Assembly (NCBI GenBank): GCA_964036045.1
Contig: OZ038382.1
Span: 75,254,687 to 75,318,686, forward strand
DNA length: 64,000 nt
DNA from: Eutreptiella sp. 'Long Island Sound 2002'
Taxonomy: Eukaryota > Euglenozoa > Euglenophyceae > Eutreptiales > Eutreptiaceae
Direction: 5' to 3'
Of this stretch, positions 33,976 to 45,114 are shown piece by piece. A program made the translations under genes and the position numbers. The notes under the pieces are model-generated. The model made no database searches. It saw nothing but the letters and a program-made list of their open reading frames with translations, and was not told the DNA's origin. The first letter of the stretch is position 1. Each line of letters starts with the position of its first letter.

Positions 33976-34142
33976 TCCCGCTCACCATCCCTGTATCTGC
34001 ATACAGTGGTGCAGCTCCTGTGGCACCCGCACTGTTTCTCCTCTGTTCATGATGTCCTGTGTTCTGCCAATCGTCAGTTGACAGCCGTGCCCTCTCCAGT
34101 AGTTTACAAACCTCTGTAACAGTCTGATTCCTGTATACTCCT
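33976..34142 (-). pseudogene. stub of U3
   Basis: The first ~170 bp of U3 (its C-terminal codons, as at 25,755-25,920 and 38,816-38,980) follow the E2 tail. They break off at 34,142, where the T-free block begins. Confidence 0.7.
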
Positions 34143-35445
34143 TCCACCACAGCACGCAGACACCACCACCGGGCAAAAAACAGCACAGCCAACCAACAGC
34201 ACAACACAGCACAGCACGACAGCCCACAGGAGGGCAAAGCAAGCCCCAACAGCACCGCAACACGACAGCAAAGCACAACAGCACAGCACCACGCGACAGC
34301 ACAGCACCACAGAACACGACACAGGAAAGCAGGGCACCACAGCAAACCACACCAACCACAGGGAAACAGACCACGCGGCCAGACAGGGACACCGACACCG
34401 AAACACGCCACCAGCAGACAACCACGGGCCACCAGACCCAGCACCGCACCACGGCACACCACAGCACCAGGCGCCAGCAACAGCACGCACCACATGAACA
34501 GCACAACGCGAGCGCACCAGCACAGCAAAGCACAGCACCGCACAGAACGGAGAGGACAGGGAACGCACAGCACAAAAGCCCGGGACACACACAGCACAAA
34601 GCAGAGGGGCGAACAACAGCACACACCACCGCGCCACGACAAAACACACACAGCACGGGGGAACACCGCAAAACGCAGCGCCGCAGAGCACAGGGCCCCA
34701 GGGCAACGGGCAGCGCCAGAGGGCACGGCGCAACAAGCAGCGGCACCCAACGAGCACAACACAGCACAGGACAGCACAACACCGGAGGACACAACGCGTA
34801 GCAGCGCGGCGCAGCACCGCACCCAGGGACGCACAGCACAACACAGCACACAGCACACAGCACCGAGCGGCAGCGACCAAAACCGCGAGACAAAAAGGGG
34901 GGGGGGGGGCAGCAACCACCGGGCAGCAAATACCAGCCAGGCGGAAAGCACGAAAGAGGGACAAGCGCACGGAGAGCCGAGAGGCGGAAGGCCAACAAAG
35001 CAAACAACGCACAGCGCCGAGGCCCAGGGCACCCGGGGCCGGAAACCAGAGAAAGCCGGAGACAACGGGGGCGCACAGGGGAAGAAGGGGAAAAAAAAAA
35101 AAAAAACACCAAGGCACCAAGAAGGAGCGACGAAAACCGCGAGACACAAAAAGGGAGGGGGGGGGGGGGAACCACCAAAGAGCAGCCAACGGCCAAGCAG
35201 GAGACACAAACGAGGCGCGAGCGCACGAAGAGCCAGGCAGCGGGGAGCCGAGAAAAACAACCAAAGCACAGCGCCCAGGCGACGAGGAACGGCAAGGGCA
35301 GCGAGAGAGAGGGGGGCAACCCCAGCCCGGAGGGGGCCAAGCAAGGCAGAGAGAGAAAGCGGCCAAAGGAAAAGGTGAGGCGCACCACAACGCGCCCGGG
35401 AGGCCGGCCCGCCCGACTCGGCCACAAAGAGCAAGCACACGCACG
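34143..35445. other. 1.3-kb block almost devoid of T on the plus strand
   Basis: By eye I count about five T between 34,144 and 35,440. The block is CA/CAG/CAC-rich at first and AG-rich with G- and A-runs from about 34,890 (G13; A16 near 35,092; G13). The minus strand therefore has almost no A and no stops, which gives three overlapping 446-498 codon Cys/Leu-rich frames that are not credible genes. It lies between a broken U3 and the 64-bp/65-bp arrays. Confidence 0.85.
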
Positions 35446-35446
35446 C

Positions 35447-35670
35447 CAGCCGCCGTCCGGATGGACGAGTGCGCGCCCGGAGGGTACCCAGCCCCTGCCT
35501 AGCTACGAACAGCCGGCGTCAGGATGGACGAGTGCGCGCCCGGAGGGTACCCAGCCCCAGCCGGCTACGAACAGCCGCCGTCCAGATGGACGTGTGTGCG
35601 CCCGGAGGGTACCCAGCCCCTGCCGGCTACGATAGCCGCCGTCCGGATGGAGGAGTGAGCGCCCCACAGC
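35447..35670. repeat. 61-63 bp tandem repeat, about 3.5 copies
   Basis: CAGCCG(C/G)CGTC starts at 35,447, 35,510 and 35,572, with a variant at 35,633. Each is followed by GGATGGACG and GCGCCCGGAGGGTACCCAGC. It is the reverse-complement relative of the 9.4-kb array. Confidence 0.9.
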
Positions 35671-35699
35671 GACGCCCCGCACAGCAACACAACACACCG

Positions 35700-37833
35700 A
35701 GCGGGCACACCGGTGAACAGGAGCCAGGAGGCCCAGGACACCGCACACGCAAAACAACACACCGAGCGCGCACACCGGTGGACAGGAGCCAGGTGGCCGA
35801 GGACACCGCACACCCAACACAACACACCGAGCGGGCGCACCGGTGAACAGGAGCCAGGAGGCCCAGGACACCGCACACACAAAACAACACACCGAGCAGG
35901 CACACCGGTGAACAGGAGCCAGGAGGCCCAGGACACCGCACACCCAACACAACACACCGAGCGGGCGCACCAGTGAACAGGAGCCGGGAGGCCCAGGACA
36001 CCGCACACGCAACACAACACACCGAGCAGGCACACCGGTGAACAGGAGCCGGGAGGCCCAGGACACCGCACACGCAACACAACACACCGAGCGGGCACCC
36101 CGGTGAACAGGAGCCAGGAGGCCCAGGACAGCGCACACCCAACACAACACACCGAGCAGGCACACCGGTGAACAGGAGCCGGGAGGCCCAGGACACCGCA
36201 CACCCAACACAACACACCAAGCGGGCACACCGGTGAACAGGAGCCGGGAGGCCCAGAACACCGCACACGCAACACAACACACCGAGCGGGCGCACCGGTG
36301 AACAGGAGTCGGGATGCCCAGGACACCGCACACCCAACACAACACACCGAGCAGGCACACCGGTGAACCGGAGCCAGGTGGCCGTGGACACCGCACACGC
36401 AAAACAACACACCGAGCGGGCACACAGGTGAACAGGAGCCGGGAGGCCCAGGACACCGCGCACACAACACAACAAACCGAGCGGGCACACCGGTGAACAG
36501 GAGCCGGGAGGCCCAGGACACCGCGCACACAAAACAACACACCGAGCGGGCACACCGGTGAACAAGCGCCAGAAGGCCCAGGACACCGCACACGCAACAC
36601 AACACACCGAGCGGGCACACCGGAGAACAGGAGGCAGGTGGCCCAGGACGCCGCACACGCGAAACAACACACCGAGCGGGCACACCGGTGAACAGGAGCC
36701 AGTAGGCCCAGGACACCGCGCACACAACACAACACAGCGAGCGGGCACACCGGAAAATAGGAGCCGGGAGGCCCAGGACACCGCACACGCAACACAACAC
36801 ACCGAGCGGGCACACCGGTGAACAGGAGCCGGCAGGCCCAGGACGCCGCACACGCAACACAACACACCGAGCTGGCGCACCGGTGAACAGGAGCCGGGAG
36901 GACCAGGACACCGCACACGCAACACGCCACACCGAGCGGGCACACCGGTGAACAGGAGCCGGGAGGCCCAGGACACCGCACACGCAACACAACACACCAA
37001 GCGGGCACACCGGTGAACAGGAGCCGGGAGGCCCAGGACACCGCACACGCAACACAACACACCGAGCAGGCGGGCCGGTGAACAGGAGCCGGGAGGCCCA
37101 GGACACCGCACACGCAACACAACACACCGAGCGGGCACACCGGTGAACAGGAGCCGGGAGGCCCAGGACACCGCACACGCAACACACCACACCGAGCGGG
37201 CACACCGGTGAACAGGAGCCAGGAAGGCCCAGGACACCGCACACGCAACACAACACACCGAGCGGGCGCACCGGTGAACAGGAGCCGCGAGGCCCAGGAC
37301 ACCCCACACGCAACACACCACACCGAGCGGGCACACCAGTGAACAGGAGCCGGGAGGCCCAGGACACCGCACACGCAACACAACACACCAAGCGGGCACA
37401 CCGGTGAACAGGAGCCGGGAGGCCCAGGACACCGCACACGCAACACAACACACCGAGCAGGCACGCCGGTGAACAGGAGCCGGGAGGCCGAGGACACCGC
37501 ACACGCAACACAAAACACCGAGCAGGCACACCGGTGAACAGGAGCCGGGAGGCCCAGGACACCGCACACGCAACACAACACACCGAGCAGGCACACCGGT
37601 GAACAGGAGCCGGGAGGCCCAGGACACCGCACACGCAACACAACACACCGAGCGGGCACACCGGTGAACAGGAGCCGGGAGGCCGAGGACACCGCACACG
37701 CAACACACCACACAGAGCGGGCACACCGGTGAACAGGAGCCGGGAGGCCCAGGACACCGCACACCAAACACAACACACCGAGCGGGCACACCAGTGAACA
37801 GGAGCCGGGAGGCCCAGGACACCGCACACACGT
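35700..37833. repeat. 65-bp minisatellite, about 32 copies
   Basis: CGGTGAACAGGAGCC recurs every 65 bp (35,711, 35,776 and so on). The unit continues GGCCCAGGACACCGCACACG, then CAACACAACACACCGAGCGG. There is about one T per unit on the plus strand. The complementary strand is open in all three frames (804-880 codons). One unit carries a single-base insertion (GGAAGGCCCAGG near 37,224), otherwise the units are regular. Confidence 0.95.
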
Positions 37834-38397
37834 AGGGCGGCTGGGGGACAGGAAAGAACCAACACCCCATGGGTCGGACACACTGGGGCGACCCAGCCGA
37901 CCCACCGGGCCAGTGGCAGGAGCGGTACTCCAAGGCTGCTGGTCCGAGCCCGGCCAGGCTGCATCGGGGACCATGGCAAACGTCACCAGGAGCCATGGAT
38001 GCAACCGGTGACAGGCGAGCCGGTACACAGTCCAGGAGGGGTTCGCCTGCCAAGCAGAGCGGCCCCGCAACTCAAGCCACAAGGGTGAGGCGGTCGTACC
38101 GTAGACAAGCGGGAGCAATACCCCTTGTGGTGAGAGATACTCCACACGGCTGGGCAGCCCCCAGAGCTTCCGCCCGAAGGAGGGGGCATGTGGCCCTACT
38201 CATGGACACATGTGGGGACACCCTCCGACCTGGGACACATGGACCGGGTGGCCGCGACAGGGCCTTCCCAAGCACATACGGGAGCGGCTCATGAGGCACC
38301 TAACATAGGGCAGTGGGAGGGACAGGACGTCCCCTTGGTAAGACCTTCTTCCTGCACGCTCAAAGGAGGCATCCCGAGCTCCCGAAGATACCTACCT
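37834..38397. repeat. post-satellite module, copy 1
   Basis: It matches 55,840-56,414 nearly throughout (CATGGGTCGGACAC, GTGAGGCGGTCGTACCG, ATACCCCTTGTGGTGAG). Both follow a 65-mer array and end in CCTACCTACC. The last ~155 bp (from GGACCGGGTGGCCGCGAC at 38,241) also occurs at 50,826. On the minus strand an open frame (LVYGTTASPLWLELRGR) runs from here into the satellite in both copies. Coding is possible but is confounded by the A-poor strand. Confidence 0.75.
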
Positions 38398-38815
38398 ACC
38401 TACCTCACCTCCACATCTCCTGGTCATGGCAGCTCAACCTATACTGGTGCTGAAACACTCAAACTGGCCATATATCCAAATTGATGACGAATGGGAAGGG
38501 GGGTCATTGCCATGGCATATCTCCACGTTGATGTGCACTTTGAATCTGACAAAGCCATGGACGCTTGAGCTATCAGCGGCAGGAATTAAGCACGTGAACT
38601 TCTCAACAGGCTATTATACTGTATCACAAAGGAATGTATCTGTATTTTGCTAAGCTAATAAAATGGACAAAAGATTCACAGACGTACTACAAATTAGGAA
38701 TTTCCCCTGCGCTCAGTACCGTCCTTCATTCTCACCCGTGCTCCTGCAGCTATCACTTAGTGAAGGCTCTAATCTAGAACCTCAGTACTCCAGATAACCT
38801 GCTCTCTGTGACATC
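38398..38815. repeat. E2 tail, copy d
   Basis: Only the right ~415 bp of E2 is present, from CACCTCCACATCTCCTGG to CTCAGTACTCCAGATAACC. It abuts U3 copy 2. The junction with the preceding module is a CCTA microsatellite. Confidence 0.8.
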
Positions 38816-40730
38816 CCGCTCACTATCCCTGTATCTGCATACAGTGGTGCAGCTCCTGTGGCACCCGCACTGTTTCTCCTCTGTTCATGATGTCCTGTGT
38901 TCTGCCAATCGTCAGTTGACAGCCGTGCCCTCTCCAGTAGTTTACAAACCTCTGTAACAATCTGATTCCTGTATACCCCTTCTTGCCACACTCTGTCAAC
39001 ACAGTAACAATGTTACTGAGTTTCCGAAGCCTGTTGGTGGCCCAGTAATTTGATTTCCAGGCTGCCTCCATGCTCAGTGAGGGCAATATATCCTGTACAT
39101 TGCTGGGAATGGCATCAGGCCACCTCCTGACATCTGTCATTCTGCCTGCCTGCCAGTCCAGGACCTTTAGTCTCAGCCTGATTCCTGCTTCTGTTTTTGG
39201 ATGGAGTGTCACTGTGACTTCCAATACATCCACTGCGTGCCCTATCTGTTCTTCCTGTAATTTCATGCCATACACTGCTTCTAGCTTCTGCCTGCAGTGT
39301 ACCTTTTGCTCCTGCATTTCCGCCACTTTACCAAAAAAAATATGAATTGTCCCTGTACCTGCCGTGCAGGAAACGCCAATGGAACAAGCCGGTACGTAGT
39401 GCTTTTCTTTCTTCATAATCATGTACAACACTGCACACAGAACAGCACTTCTTCTGTCTGCTTCAGTATCCAACTGCCTACCAAGAACTATGCATTCCCA
39501 AACAGCACATACTGTACATACTGTTCCACAGCCTGCAGTTGCACTGGAGTCATGGCACACCACTGTGACCAATCTGACGTGTTTCCTGTCCAATGGGACA
39601 CGGCACAATATTGTACAGGCCTCCGGTTCTGTCTGGATTTCTGTAGTGCGGTCAGGGCCTCACGTAGCGCCTGTAGCTCGTGCTGTTTCGGTCTGTTGGG
39701 ATACATATCCACAAGATCTAACTCTACCGCCCCCCACTCATCGACACACTGTCTGGACTCCTGTACTGCCTGGCTGAAAATGCTCTTAGCATCCAGCATA
39801 TTGAAGATCTCCAATGAGTTTTCCAATGCAGACGCTTCCTTGCAAATCACTGACAGACAGCGTGAGGTGAGCTTGCCCTCTGGGGTGGAGGGCTGGCCGT
39901 AATGGGAGATTACAATTCTCACTTTCAGGATCTCCAGCGCCTCCTGAGATTTACCATTGGGGTACAATGGAGCTGAGGGGAGTTGTTTCACTCGCTTGCC
40001 TCTGAAGGTGGTCAACCTTTGGCATGTGTGTGGTATTTTGTACTGTGTGCATTTTGCTTCGATCAGCTGCATGATTTCGGCATATGCTTGCAGTGGTGAC
40101 TTGTGGCACTGCTGTATCCTATACCATGGTGCCTCCAGGACGTGTGTTTGGAAGAGACGCGCCCACAAAACTGGGCACAATACCCACACAGACCCCGGGC
40201 TTTTATCCTTGGTGACTCTGAAACCCTTCAATTCCTCTCTGGCGCTCGTCAGTGTCGTGGCAGTGATGTGTTTGTGTGTGTTGGTTTCGACTTGGGAACC
40301 CTGCCTCCACGGCCAGGCTCAGAGCCGCAAACGCAGCCTCAGGCTCAGTCACCCCAGGATACTTGGACAACGACACAAGGACATTTTTGTGCACCATCTC
40401 AGCCCCCTCCAGCGGCGAGTGTAGTGCCTTGTTCTTCATACATTGTCGTAGGGTGTGCACGGTGTCTGCCATGAAGCGCTGTTCAATACCTGGGCTGTCC
40501 TGTCTCCAGACACAATGTCCCACGGGGTCAGGACAGCATTCCGGCAAGGCCATACACTCACACCGCATGTTCAGGGTTTGGAACTTTTGCTGTCCGTCAG
40601 GAGTGGGGCGACAAACAGGGCCGCTGCTGCCACCACGTGGATGCAGTCCCTGTAAAAATCCTTAAGGCCTGTTCCCGCTGAGGATCAGGAGAGGGCTGAG
40701 GTGAGGGCCTCTCTCAGTTGTGTGCGCGCC
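38816..40730 (-). pseudogene. unidentified coding region U3, copy 2
   Basis: Nearly identical to 25,755-27,664 with the same alternation of frames: 40,568-40,203, 40,231-39,488, then 39,608-38,823. The last frame is open longer here, adding WKSNYWATNRLRKLSNIVTV and RLLQRFVNYWRGHGCQL, which are stopped in copy 1. Copy 1 is followed by region X. Here the sequence jumps at a GTGCGCGC-type junction (about 40,730) into integrase 3' sequence equivalent to 30,142, a deletion of about 2.5 kb relative to copy 1. The function is unrecognised. Confidence 0.45.
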
Positions 40731-42367
40731 CACATACAACTGAAGGTAAGGGGAGGCACCTCGGGGCCTCTTGACCGCATGGTCCAAGACATCCTCGACC
40801 ATATGCGTGTCATTGTTCAGCGCTAACTGCCTGTCACTTTAATACGAAAAAGGGGCTGTCACCTTTTCCAACATGGATCTGTAAAATTTAAGATGATCCG
40901 AGGCAACTACTTTCAGGGCTTCTCCAACCTGAATCACATAGCGATCCCACCCTTCCACCGTATTGCCTCATACAGGCCCTGCCATATTCGCTTCAACTTG
41001 TTGTATTGGGGCTGATCCCACTTCGGGCGATCTTGCAACCACACACGATCACCCCCTCGGAAAGGTTGCACCTTAAATTTTTTGCGCCGTGCGCCTGACT
41101 CCTTGTCGTGCAGGAGCTTCAAAGCAGTCTTGACCTGCTGACGCTCAGTCACGAGTCTTGAAAAAAATTGCTGCGCATCCTCCGCCCCATCTCCCGGCAC
41201 TGTGGAGCGTACCTCCCCAAACCTTACGGGGTCCCTCCCAAAAACTAGCCTGCGGGGGGAGTAGGGAGCACCCAGACCTGGGAGGTCATTCAGCCCCCAC
41301 AGGGCTAGGGGGAGGGCATGATACCAAGAGTGCGGTCCCTGAGTTAAAAAATGCGACATGACTACACTCTTGACTGCCATTTCCGCCCTGCCGTTTGTGC
41401 TGGTTTATAGGGGCCACTACTGTGTTGTTCAATACCGCCCAGGAGAAAAAAATCTGTCCAGGAAGAGGCTGCTCAGAACCGAAGCATTGTCGGAAGACAC
41501 GTATTTTGGTAACCCCATAAAAAACACAACTCTCTCTGAAAAGGTTTCAGCTAACCTCCGGCTATGCACACCCAATTTCCGGGTTGGAATGACCAAAATG
41601 GAGCCTTTTGACCGGCACACAATGACCATCAGGTAGTCGTAAGTCTAACCATGAACAACGGTTTTTGGGAGACTCACGAAATCTATGGCTACACTAGTGA
41701 AAGGGTTATCAGGGATGGGTTAAAATGCGGGCTCCCTATGTTGCTTCCCAGTCCCACGCTTAGTCTGCTGACACACCTCACATACCCCGCAGACTTGCCG
41801 CACCAACTGGCGCAAATCTGTATCAGGGAAAGAAAATTTTCTATCACAGGGTAAAAATGTCTTGTCCACTCCAACATGGACATATGTGTGGCAGGTGTGA
41901 ACAACGTTCTGACTGATGGCCTGTGGCACTACATGTTTGCCCCGGTAGCGCAGACGTAAATAATCACTCCTAGGAGTATAAAACGCATATCCTGGTACGC
42001 GACGAGACGCCTGCTCCTGCCGCAAAGAAGCCAGGACTCCCATGAGATGAGGGTCCTGCTCATAAAAAACAGTCCAGTCGTCATGCAAAATAGAAAACTC
42101 AGGGGGAACCACTCTCCCCGGGCGGACCGTCGCCCATGGCTCATCAGAATCACAGTCTGGAACACACGCAGCAGGCGCAGATTGCAGTGCAGCCCCAAAG
42201 GCACGTGCAGAACAATTCTGGCTTCTGCATAATCCCGATGCGTTGTGCCCTCCAGCGTGCCTTGTGTGGCAAGCCTTCAACAGAAACCAAAGTTCTGACT
42301 TGACTGCAATACGTAGCGTACCCGTCCTCAAACTCAGCAAAACTTCAGCATTGTCCTTGGAACACAT
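40731..42367 (-). pseudogene. Ty3/gypsy-type integrase, copy 2
   Basis: 42,367-41,720 (215 codons) carries the H2C2 zinc site: HTCHTYVHVGVDK, then CGVCEVCQQTK. The next frame gives catalytic Asp 1 in SVAIDFVSLP (near 41,690) and Asp 2 in VSSDNASV (41,629-41,429). The Glu lies in TNGRAEMAVKSV at about 41,380. 41,380-40,934 gives the C-terminal domain with GGDRVWLQDRP and a GPF/Y-like KLKRIWQGLYEAI. All D,D-E residues are present, but the frame changes twice, so no continuous enzyme is made from this sequence as written. Confidence 0.85.
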
Positions 42368-42388
42368 CCACTTCCTGATCTGATTGCA

Positions 42389-42750
42389 TCACCCCTGATG
42401 CAGACAGAGAGGAATGCCATGCAACAAATTTACGTAAAATTTGTATCTCACCTTGATCTTCAGCCCTCTCCAGGAGCTGATGGGCAGTTTCTCTGTCCCT
42501 CCCTGGCCAGGCACCTTAGCCATGGGACGTATCACCCTGCAACCTCCTCGAAAAAAACGCCACAGGAAACTGTGGGCATCCGCGGCCCTTGGTAGGATCA
42601 TCAGGATCAGTTCATTTGCAGCGGCGCTGCCCCAGCACATCCCCGACCGCAAAGTCACTGGCGTCAGTACGAATCCAGAACTGCCTCTGAGTATCCAGAA
42701 TGTACAGCTGCACGAGATTCAATCATTTTTCCTTCAGCAGTGAATCCTGT
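42389..42750 (-). pseudogene. RNase H domain of the gypsy element
   Basis: On the minus strand near 42,690-42,606 the sequence reads QFWIRTDASDFAVGDVLGQ, the standard start of the Ty3/gypsy RNase H with its first catalytic Asp. A stop follows soon after (RRCK then TGA). Further downstream SFLWRFFRGG-type sequence lies in another frame. RNase H removes the RNA strand during reverse transcription. Confidence 0.7.
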
Positions 42751-42753
42751 GCT

Positions 42754-43722
42754 CTAAACGACAGATTTCCTTTTTCTGCTTCTGCAACACTGGAAAACTG
42801 CTGAAAAGCAGCTTTGCCTTTTGATGCGCTCAGGGGTGGGTGTGTAGACTTGAATTTTCATTTTTTCGTTGCAATCCAGACCCCGGGGGGCATACGTCAG
42901 CGGCGCTGCGTGGTCTGTAAAATTTTCAACGTAAAATGCATACCACTGCGCTAACCCCGAAAATTCTTTCAGGTGGATTAGGTTCCGGATGTTCCGCCAA
43001 TCCCACCTGGAGACTGCAGGGACCTTATCAGGATCCGCTGATCTCCTTCCTCGCTCCAGAATCTGCCCACAAAAACGCACTCGTCTCAGAAACAAAAAAA
43101 CCTTCGACGGTTCAATACACAGCTGCCCCTCCCGCAAAAATGTTAAAATACTGCACAAATCCTCGTAGTGCTGACGAATAAAGCCATCAGTCACTGGGGC
43201 GTCCAGATCCGGGTTGTCCTCTGGGACTGGTGTACCCCTCGGCACATCATCAATGTAGGGCTTTACCCCCGTTTCCTCCAAACAGAGCTAGACCATCCTC
43301 TCATAGGTCTGCGGGGCCGTTTCCAGCCCCATGGGGAGCACTGTTCATTGAAAAAGACCCCACAGCGTCACAAACGCCGTAAGGGACCTGGACTCAGGCT
43401 CCAAAACCATTTGGTGAATCCCATCTTCCGAATCGAAGATGGACCAAATGCCGTTTTTGGACTGCTCTAAAAAAAGGTCTTCAATGACCGGGAGCGGAAA
43501 AGCCTCATCCGCAATTTCCAAATTGAGGTAGCGGTAGTGGATGACTAACCGCCATTTGCCCCACGGCTTAGGCACACAAAAGACCCTTGCTGCCCAACTC
43601 GAAAAAAATTTTTCTAGCGTGCCGCGCTCAAAAAATTTGGAAAACAATTCACGAAAAGCCGCATCTCGGACTTCCACAGTTCTATAAGGACCGACCCGCT
43701 GAGGAACTGCTCCTTGTTTCAA
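42754..43722 (-). pseudogene. reverse transcriptase of the gypsy element
   Basis: 43,722-43,345 has the RT N-terminal block: VFCVPKPWGKWRLVIHYRYL (His where Asp is usual in VIDYR), then WSIFDSEDGIHQMVLEPES with the motif A Asp, then FVTLWGLFQ. A shifted stretch at about 43,340-43,285 gives motif B, VLPMGLETAPQTYERMV. 43,281-42,754 starts just before motif C, YIDDV, and continues through the thumb (CGQILERG, KVPAVSRWDWRNIRNL, LKEFSGLAQWYAFYV) into the connection. It polymerises element cDNA. At least two frameshifts and a stop make it inactive as written. Confidence 0.85.
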
Positions 43723-43752
43723 TTTTATTCGCGCGATGCCCGCCTCACCCCG

Positions 43753-44508
43753 TTAAAAATGGTCCACAACCGTCAGGATATTTTTCAAAAACTCAAAAAA
43801 AGTTGGAAATTTCTCCTCCAACATCTTCTGATACGGCACAGCGCGGGGATCAATACGATCGCCCTCAACAACAGCCTGCAGACTGCGTTCAGAATGCACG
43901 GAATGTGCAGCAGTGTCCTGCCGCAGCACACGCAACTGTGCTTCCCCCACGGACGAAGGCAGCGACAAAACGCGGTGACTGGAATGGCAGACGCAACACC
44001 CAGAACATATCTGGTTGCAGCCATCCGTCTCTCCCGCGGCAGACTCATCTGTACACCCCCATTCCTTACCCTCAGGGAGCTGACGCAGATCCATACCCTG
44101 CGCATCAAACAGCACAACCCTGGTCGTCCAGTTGGGAGATTGCCGCAGAATTAGTTCATCAGTGTTCCTATGTAGGCACACTAATGAGTCCAGGTCCGAC
44201 AAATCCAGCACCACCTCTCCAAATGCCGAAAACCATGGACACTGCTTACGTACCGGTACCAGCAGGATTCCTCTGCCCTGGTCCAGCACGATTTTGGTGA
44301 TAGTGTCTTGCAGCAAGTGGTGTGGTGGATTCAACCATAAAAAGGTTTGCTCTGGTCGCCCCTTGGAGTACGACAAACCCCAATTATGGGACAACCCGTT
44401 CTCCCCTTTATCCCAATACTCCGGAAACAAGTGTGCCTGCTTGGAAGCAAAAACATCAACAAACTGATCACCCCTCAGCCCAGACCATTTCAGCATCATG
44501 TCTCGCAC
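43753..44508 (-). CDS. methylase-like NPP-motif domain upstream of RT
   Basis: A 251-codon frame contains QFVDVFASKQAHLFPEYW, then SYSKGRPEQTFLWLNPPHHL, then GRGILLVPV and PWFSAFGEVVLDLSDLD, ending with RVVLFDAQGMDLRQL. The pattern FA(S/T)..N..(F/L)P..W, then W.NPP, then I.L(V/I).P.W resembles the N-6 adenine methylase-like domain known from DIRS-type and some other retroelements. The NPP(H) corresponds to the DPPY/NPPY/NPPF catalytic motif. It sits between protease and RT, which is not the standard gypsy layout. The C-terminal third (LQAVVEGDRIDPRAVPYQKM) probably begins the pol linker. Whether it is catalytic is unknown. Confidence 0.55.
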   Translation of the reverse strand: MRDMMLKWSGLRGDQFVDVFASKQAHLFPEYWDKGENGLSHNWGLSYSKGRPEQTFLWLNPPHHLLQDTITKIVLDQGRGILLVPVRKQCPWFSAFGEVVLDLSDLDSLVCLHRNTDELILRQSPNWTTRVVLFDAQGMDLRQLPEGKEWGCTDESAAGETDGCNQICSGCCVCHSSHRVLSLPSSVGEAQLRVLRQDTAAHSVHSERSLQAVVEGDRIDPRAVPYQKMLEEKFPTFFEFLKNILTVVDHF

Positions 44509-44685
44509 TGACGATAAAAGAATGTGATTGCCCTGCGAGTATCAAATTTTAGTGGATCGCCTGATCTTCCTGCGCACGGCCTGACGGCATTTACCAGGGG
44601 TCTGAAGTGCCATTTTCCGAAAACATTTTGAGTTCTGGGTCTGCACCAGTCGTGATGTGACTGGTGTGGATCCAATCTGGGCGCT

Positions 44686-45114
44686 CTACAGTGGGTCCCC
44701 CTCCTGTTCGTCATCAGCCAAATCATCCCGGGGGATATCTCCCGGCAAGCACATGGGGCACACCTCATGCACTTCACACTTACAATGACGGCATGAAACT
44801 GGCGCCGGTGGGTGTGTCTGTGTGCCCCCCCCTCCTGAAACCTTGCCTGGGCCCCTGTAGTCATGACGGAGCCCAAAACCACCCGCAAAAGAATCGGGGG
44901 GTGGTGCTGTATATACAGAATGAGCATCAGGCACGTCCTCCATGTCAGATTGAAGCTCATCTGTGCCATATGCCTCAGAATCCGCGTCAGACCCCACATC
45001 TATGGTACATGGGCATTGCGGCGGCTCTGACTCGTCATTCAACACGAGGGCTGCAGGTGGATGCACCCCCTCACTCATGCACTGTGTAACAGAAAAACAG
45101 TCAATGGCACACAT
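44686..45114 (-). CDS. acidic, Cys-rich linker segment of the gypsy element
   Basis: The 142-codon frame has an acidic run (DVGSDADSEAYGTDELQSD) followed by CRHCKCEVHEVCPMCL, a dense Cys/His cluster that could bind zinc. It follows the protease frame. The overlapping frame at 44,999-44,496 becomes coherent near its end (FDTRRAITFFYRQ), so a shift near 44,650 probably links it to the methylase-like domain. Confidence 0.4.
   Translation of the reverse strand: MCAIDCFSVTQCMSEGVHPPAALVLNDESEPPQCPCTIDVGSDADSEAYGTDELQSDMEDVPDAHSVYTAPPPDSFAGGFGLRHDYRGPGKVSGGGGTQTHPPAPVSCRHCKCEVHEVCPMCLPGDIPRDDLADDEQEGDPL

Noticed and set aside
33944-35440. Minus-strand Cys/Leu-rich ORFs of 446-498 codons
   Set aside because: They lie on the complement of the T-free block, so stops cannot form. 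All three frames are open and low-complexity.
35503-38145. Three minus-strand ORFs of 804-880 codons
   Set aside because: Same satellite artefact on the A-poor strand. Only the ~100-codon non-satellite opening is kept as a possible lead.
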